A stretch of 64,000 bases of DNA from assembly GCF_032854445.1 (NCBI RefSeq), contig NC_088301.1, positions 54,425,187 through 54,489,186 on the forward strand, read 5' to 3'. How positions within the stretch are numbered: position 1 is the first letter of the stretch; each line of letters opens with the position of its first letter. The notes under the pieces are model-generated. The model worked only from the letters and a program-made list of their open reading frames with translations, searched no databases and was not told the DNA's origin. The DNA comes from Liolophura sinensis (Eukaryota > Mollusca > Polyplacophora > Chitonida > Chitonidae). The position numbers were made by a program, and so were the translations under genes. This document shows, piece by piece, positions 58,563 to 64,000 of the stretch.

Positions 58563-59653
58563 AACGCATGCGTTCAAGCACATTAGCCAATAATCCTCGG
58601 GCATTCGAGCCCAAACTAAAGCTGGACGTTCCTCCTTTTACGCCCAGAAACAGTCATATAGACTTCCACGTGGACAATTTCACTAACAAAAAAGAAAAAA
58701 AAAGCCGGCTCGAACCCTACCTTATTTTTGCTATCCACCGATTCCCTAACGCGCTAGAAATGTAATATGTCAAAACCGGCATTGGTAAACCATCTTTAAA
58801 CAGTAATTCAACCGTTTAAATTTTCAAATCGGACAACCCAAACCAATGCCTGCCATGTTTAGATTTTTATTTTTTCAGCTTCTGGGGTTGATGGGCAGTG
58901 TTCTGTTTACAGTGCATGCAATTTTTAAAGAGAATGTTGGGTACCTTGCACGAAGATGAAAAAAAAAAAACAAAAAAAAAACAAAAAACAAAAACAAACC
59001 CAAGCCTATATGACTGAAGATGGGCATTACGGTAAGAACGTCCAGCTTAGCTTTAGGGTACAGCCATCCACACCAGAGACACAATGTTGAACACTGTCAC
59101 GTTACTTTGTCGAATTTTCTGCTAATGTATCTAGAATACAGTAGCCCAAATAATTATTTCCCACAAAATAGCAATCCTGTCTGTGCACGTGTTTGTTACC
59201 TTTCAAAACTGGTGATAAAGATCGTATGATTTATAATGGGAGAAATGAGGAGGGTCCAAAATGACCCCCATTCGGTAAACTTTAGACCCATAGCTCTTTC
59301 AAATTTTAGAATCATTTAATGAACACTAAAAATAATGCAGTTACGATCAATTAATTTTTGAAAGGCAATAAATTGAGCAGTTTTCGGTAAAAATGCACTT
59401 TTCATTAGGCCTCCAGCTAAATGAATTTAGGTTATAGCACAAGTTATGGGTGCAATCGGCCTGCGACAGGGAATTTGTGGATTTCCGACCCCCTGTCACT
59501 TGCCCTGGAGCCATGGCGAAAATAAACGGTCGACGACGCCCATTTGGCCGTTCAGGCTATATCGTGCGTTGAAATTTTCTACTAACATAATGATGGGAAA
59601 GTTCGCCAAAACGGAGAAAGTAGTGTACGTGATTCATTTTGCAAACAGGCTAG

Positions 59654-59710
59654 CGGTCAAAGGGAGGTAATACATGGAAATGTAGGAATATTTGTCTCCC
59701 TTTAACCGGG
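59654..59710. repeat. Hairpin repeat H2
   Basis: Arms 'cggtcaaagggaggtaat' and 'gtctccctttaaccgg' pair across a loop of about 25 nt. Confidence 0.6.
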
Positions 59711-59937
59711 CAAACGCTAAACAGAGACAAATATAATACGACCTCAGACCCCAGTTAATTTTCCATAAGCAACAATGTTAACGTTTAATGCTGTAACTCA
59801 GTCCAAAACTCCTTGGCAAATAAACTTTGGTATATACTTGGCCCAACTTATGAGAAAGCAGCCATCAAAATCTTGCCATAGGATGACCGTCGAAATCTGA
59901 ACCAGTATTCATGAACTGGAGAGCCACATTACAAAAC

Positions 59938-60270
59938 AGTTACTTCCCTTTAACCATGCTCGCCACTGGACATCGGTCACACTGCAGGCTGAACCCGGTG
60001 ATTGCTGGTTCACATGGCGCTATACTGAGACATTCCCCAAATTTATTTATTTGTTTATTTATTTGGTTGGGTGTTTGTCCAGAATATTTCACACATATGA
60101 CGGTGGCTAGCATTATGGTGGAATGATACCGGGCAGAACCCAGCAAAAGCCCACGACCATCCGCAGGTTACTGTCACACCTTTCCACTTACGGCCGCATT
60201 CCCCACATTTCGTCAGCCGTTTTACAAATGTGCTGTACACATCTAAATTTGACTTTATCTGAGTCGTTAG
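59938..60270 (+). repeat. Hairpin-family unit H3, split by a SINE
   Basis: The right arm 'ttacttccctttaacca' is followed by 'gacatcggtcacactgcagg' and 'gagacattccccaaattt'; after the SINE it resumes with 'cgtcagccgttttacaaatgtg'. It aligns with unit H4. Confidence 0.65.
60045..60196 (-). mobile_element. SINE-A insertion with target-site duplication, 5'-truncated
   Basis: The tail (TTTATTTGTTTATTTATTT) is on the left and the body breaks off at 'cacttacggccg'. It is flanked by near-identical 14-mers, cattccccaaattt at 60031-60044 and cattccccacattt at 60197-60210. The uninterrupted target exists at 61850-61870 in a sister repeat. Confidence 0.8.
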
Positions 60271-61727
60271 AGCTTCGTGTTCTTTTGTCCGGCTGTGGCG
60301 TCCGGACAACAATACTTTGGGTTAGGAAGTGGGCGTGGCAAACATGAGCTAGCCAGGTCGCCCAACATAAAGCACACACGTAGGTCACTACTTGCCCATG
60401 TGCAACCCCTAAAGCTATCCCTGCATGACTCTGCCCTCGTTTATAGCTGGGATCTGCTAAGTGTGACTCTATCAGTTGATTCTGTAAATATGAGATAATA
60501 CGACACTCAGTGAATACATTTTGATCCAAAAATACTCATAATGCGCAAATAGGCCCCGCTAGGTAAATGGCAAGCGCAAGTTTTCATCGAGGAACAATTG
60601 AAATCATTATTAGCAAAATTTAAACGTATATTACCGTAATCAGAGCCTCTAACAAGAGTTGCTGTGAATGTGTTGGTATACATGGAGACAATGACTGTCC
60701 CAAAAAAGTAATATAACAATATGACATTACAAAACTCCCTGTACTCTTCGTAAATTTGCATTTATCCACGCAATGAGCACATTGTGTGAATTTCATGAAT
60801 TGCATGTAGACCTATTAATACAAGCGACAAATGTGACTCTTTAGCAGTATACATGTAACTGTAACCATGCAAAGCTCTGAACTTTGGGAACGTCAGTCGC
60901 CAATGTGCGTCAATAATTCTCTGTTTTCACAGATTTTACTTGAACGAAAAAAAGGTCGGATTTACGGGAATGCCGCAGATCGGCTGCTCAATAAACATAT
61001 TCCCTATTTTCCGTAAGCTCTCAAAATATATGTAGCTTTCTAAGTTATGGTATTTCACCAATCAGGTAAAAAAAAAAGCAAAACTCGAAAAAAATATTAG
61101 TTAAAATAAAAGAGTTTAAAATGTATACGCTAAATAATGCTGTAATAAGACAGTCAATTATTACACAGGAAAATTCTTAATTTGGTTGTACCGGTAGTGA
61201 AGCTCTCAATATTTCGATCGTTTTACAATTACATGATTACATTATCAAAGTGTAGGCTAAGTGAAACCATCATGCAGGAACTGTCTTTGGTGAGGTTTAA
61301 TTATTAATAACAACAGCTTGTGTGCTACTAAGTGGAATGCGGGGAAATGTCGCAGATTAGCTCCAACTTGTTTGAATTGTCCCACCATTCCATCAAAGAA
61401 GATAACCATGCATGCACTCGGATTTTATGTTAACGGAAATAAAATTTTCAAAATATTTATTGTGTATATGAACCTAAATTTCGTTTATAATCTATTGATA
61501 CCTATATACTGATCTCGATACATTGCTTATTCATACTTTAAAATAATCCGTTGGTCAGGGGGAACCAGTTCAAAGACAAAGATTGGATTATCTCCACCTG
61601 GATATTTAAGAGACAGGTCACCATAACTTAGACGAAGCGCTCTATGCTTTGTTTCATTATATGTGCCGTAATTCAAAGATTTCAGAAGTTTCAATTCAGA
61701 CAATTTATCCCAACGAGTTAAAGCGAG
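60271..61727. other. Cluster interval with weak hairpin-family fragments
   Basis: Pieces near 60970-61020 ('cggctgctcaataaacatat' then 'tccctattttccg') and, inverted, 61334-61365 ('gcggggaaatgtcgcagatt') resemble the module of units H5-H7. No gene seen. Confidence 0.4.
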
Positions 61728-61915
61728 AAGGGGGATAATTTGCTAGGTTTTCAATGGGTTACCTCCCTTTGACCACGTCGGAAATTGCTAGGCAATGGCA
61801 CATCGGTCACGCTTGAGTCTAACTTGGTGGTACAAGCGTTGCTATTCTGAGACATTCACCAAATTTCATCAACCGTTTTACAATGTGTTGTACAATATAA
61901 GCTTTACTTTGCGTG
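61728..61915 (+). repeat. Hairpin-family unit H4 (uninterrupted)
   Basis: 'gttacctccctttgaccacg', 'cacatcggtcacgcttgag', 'gagacattcaccaaatttca' and 'caaccgttttacaatgtg' match H3 without the SINE. Confidence 0.65.
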
Positions 61916-62025
61916 CTTGTTTCATGAGAGTTATATTTCAAAACGTTTCCTTTGAATGGCTAATATATATTATACGATATGTATCATATGCAAGCATTAA
62001 TCTTTTTATTTCATGAACAGGCCTA

Positions 62026-62240
62026 ACCCCCACCCCACCCCACCCCCACCCCCCCTCACCCCACCCCCAAAGTGAACGGTAAATAAATAAATAAATAATA
62101 CGATAATAATAAGAATAACCTACCACCCCCTAAGTGAAACTGAAATAAATGCGCAAATAAATAAATAAATAAATAAATACATAAATAAATAAAAAAAATA
62201 ATTATGATAATGATGATGATCATGACGATGATGATAAATA
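62026..62240. repeat. Low-complexity block: C-rich run, (aaat)n and (gat)n
   Basis: 62026-62069 is a C-rich run (CCCCACCCC type), followed by two AAAT runs (about 62082-62100 and 62155-62195) and a GAT-rich run (about 62200-62235). Confidence 0.9.
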
Positions 62241-62391
62241 ATAGATAAGTTGTCTTATTAAACCGCGAATGCGTTTACTTGGCGTTCACCATATTCTACA
62301 TTTATTATTGGGTAAATATGTTTATTTCTCCTTTGCCTTAAGATAGTTAAGAATCAGTTGATTTACTTTTGAGATAGATTTATTATAGCAG

Positions 62392-62545
62392 AGGGAAAGG
62401 AGATCATCTGGTGGGTTTTCCATTGATTTTCTCCCTTTGACCATTAGCTCTCTGTCACTGCAAGACCTTTGAATTGACTGAATGCGGGGAATTGCTTGAC
62501 TTGGGCCGCATGTCTGCGACATTCCCTTATTTCCGTCTACTGAGA
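62392..62545 (+). repeat. Hairpin-family unit H5
   Basis: Arms 'gaaaggagatcatc' and 'gattttctccctttgacca', then 'tgaatgcggggaattgcttg' and 'tgcgacattcccttatttcc'. Confidence 0.65.
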
Positions 62546-62842
62546 TCTGTATCATGGCAGGCGATTCCATGTACGTATAGGCCCCATATGACTTTTGTAT
62601 TCCGTTTATTTCAAGCTTTTCTAAGTCCATGTTTTAAATTTCGATGTGGATCCTGCCAAAATATAGTAACAAGATCGGGTTTAGGTAAATGTTAAGGCCA
62701 TGTGTTTGGGACGAGTGGATGATTTTTTATATTTCTCTGATTGCTACACCCCAGCCATCCTGATATAACCTTTACCGGTATTGGATTTATACGATTACCA
62801 CGTTACCACCAGAGCCTGCTGGGCAGATCATGACACAACAAA

Positions 62843-62995
62843 GGGATGGAAGGAGATAAAGCAGTGGGGATTTCTGTTGATTCTTTTTCTGAAATTATTA
62901 GCTAACTTTCTTAATGTCTAGATTGACTGAATCCAGGGAATTGGTTAACCTGGCCAGCTGTTCTGCGACATTCCCCATTTTGCATAAATCAAGAT
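62843..62995 (+). repeat. Hairpin-family unit H6, diverged arms
   Basis: 'gactgaatccagggaattgg' and 'ttctgcgacattccccattt' match H5 and H7; the hairpin arms are eroded. Confidence 0.6.
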
Positions 62996-63182
62996 ATACG
63001 TATTTGTGACACCATGATAGCCCTACATGGCTTCAAAAAGGCTGCTTGACTAAAATGTTTGTCAGAAACTTAGTCGTGAAAGCTGTCCAAATCGTTCTTG
63101 AAGAAGAAAAAACAACAACAAATATAATGTTTTCATCACTGGAGGGCGTGAATAACAAGGATTCGGCAGCTATATCACATGG

Positions 63183-63335
63183 GAGCGAAGGGAGGTAATC
63201 TCGCTATTTTATCACTGATTCTCTCCCTTTGACCATGAGCAAACTTTACAAGGTGGCTGCTGTGTCTAGTCTGAATTCAGGGAATGGTTTGCCTTGGATC
63301 GCTGTTTCGCAACATTCCCTCATTTCCGCTAATTT
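63183..63335 (+). repeat. Hairpin-family unit H7
   Basis: Arms 'gaagggaggtaatc' and 'gattctctccctttgacca', then 'ctgaattcagggaatggttt' and 'cgcaacattccctcatttcc'. Confidence 0.65.
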
Positions 63336-63899
63336 ATCTGTATGACAGATCTGACATTATTTAGGCCATATTTCGCGCTGAAGTCAGTTAAATGTTCCCA
63401 TTTGCTAATTTTGAATTTAGTTAATGATTCCCTCAGTTCAGGACACAAGTACGGCAAAGTATGGGTCTAGGCTTATACAGAGAGCTGTAAGTTGTCAGTT
63501 TAAACTACATTTCACGACTTAGATCCACAGCATTTGTCCATTGACTTAAGTTTTACCCTTTCTTTTTACAAAACCTGTGAATATGGAAGGAAAATTAGTG
63601 CCTCTGTGTACAATTGACACACTAATAGTTTTATAGTTGGGTTAAGAAGGATACCAAGCTCTCCGCCTACATAGACAGTATTAAAACCGAAATTCGACAT
63701 TTGTGATTTTAAAAGGGTTATTTAATATTTATTATAACTGTGATCTCCAACATTACGTATATACATGTATAGGGCCTACATATTTGTCGGAATTTTATGT
63801 CCTGTTAGTGGCTATCGAGTTTCATCAGGGCACACAGCAGATATTTCATTTGGCGATGATATGAGTCAGAATTCGATGTCACGTAGGCCTGTACACCCT

Positions 63900-64000
63900 G
63901 CCTCCATGAAACTGAGCCGACCCCAGCGGCAGATGGAATGCTGGAAACACGCTGACCCATTTCGCCGTACTGTGACGTTCCCCGGATTCCGTGTAGCCAG
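63900..64000 (+). repeat. Possible hairpin-family unit H8, cut by the window edge
   Basis: 'actgtgacgttccccggatt' and 'ccgtgtagcc' resemble the 'gcgacattccccatttccg' module of units H5-H7. Confidence 0.4.

Overview
The window is nuclear DNA from an animal, most likely a mollusc. The evidence is AT-rich and gene-poor sequence, GT-AG introns, a Penelope-like element, a BEL/Pao LTR retrotransposon, a LINE, and two tRNA-derived SINE families whose tails contain the 'ttttacgccgtactcaagaatattt' type of core familiar from molluscan genomes. The species cannot be named from sequence alone. No rRNA, intact tRNA, CRISPR array or prokaryotic feature is present.

One gene can be assembled with confidence, on the + strand between 26269 and 36544. 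It has five coding exons with GT-AG borders and consistent reading phase, and encodes a 219-residue protein: a signal peptide, twelve cysteines, and a hydrophobic C-terminal tail that looks like a GPI-anchor signal. The cysteines fall into two six-cysteine modules. Each module is encoded by two exons (three cysteines per exon) with intron phases 1-2-1, so the gene appears to have grown by duplication of an exon pair. I do not recognise the family. Its introns carry a 57-bp minisatellite, a G15 tract, SINEs and another repeat.

Most of the rest is old mobile DNA. At 2.3-4.7 kb (- strand) lies a Penelope-like element whose GIY-YIG endonuclease domain precedes the reverse transcriptase, the permuted order of the Naiad/Chlamys group; most of its reverse transcriptase is deleted. 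Pieces of its 3' region recur at 6.4, 7.3-8.1 and 42.1-42.5 kb. A decayed LINE occupies 8.9-10.2 kb. An almost complete but multiply broken BEL/Pao element occupies about 43.7-48.85 kb. A non-coding family (here called R1) has six copies in both orientations. From 58.5 kb to the right edge there is a cluster of diverged hairpin-headed repeats, one of which was split by a SINE that left a target-site duplication.

The remaining stretches (0.1-2.3, 4.7-6.2, 10.5-13.3, 13.5-19.8, 20.1-26.1, 36.6-42.0, 48.9-53.2 and 54.2-58.5 kb) hold no gene I can support. They contain a few exon-like pieces, reported with low confidence.
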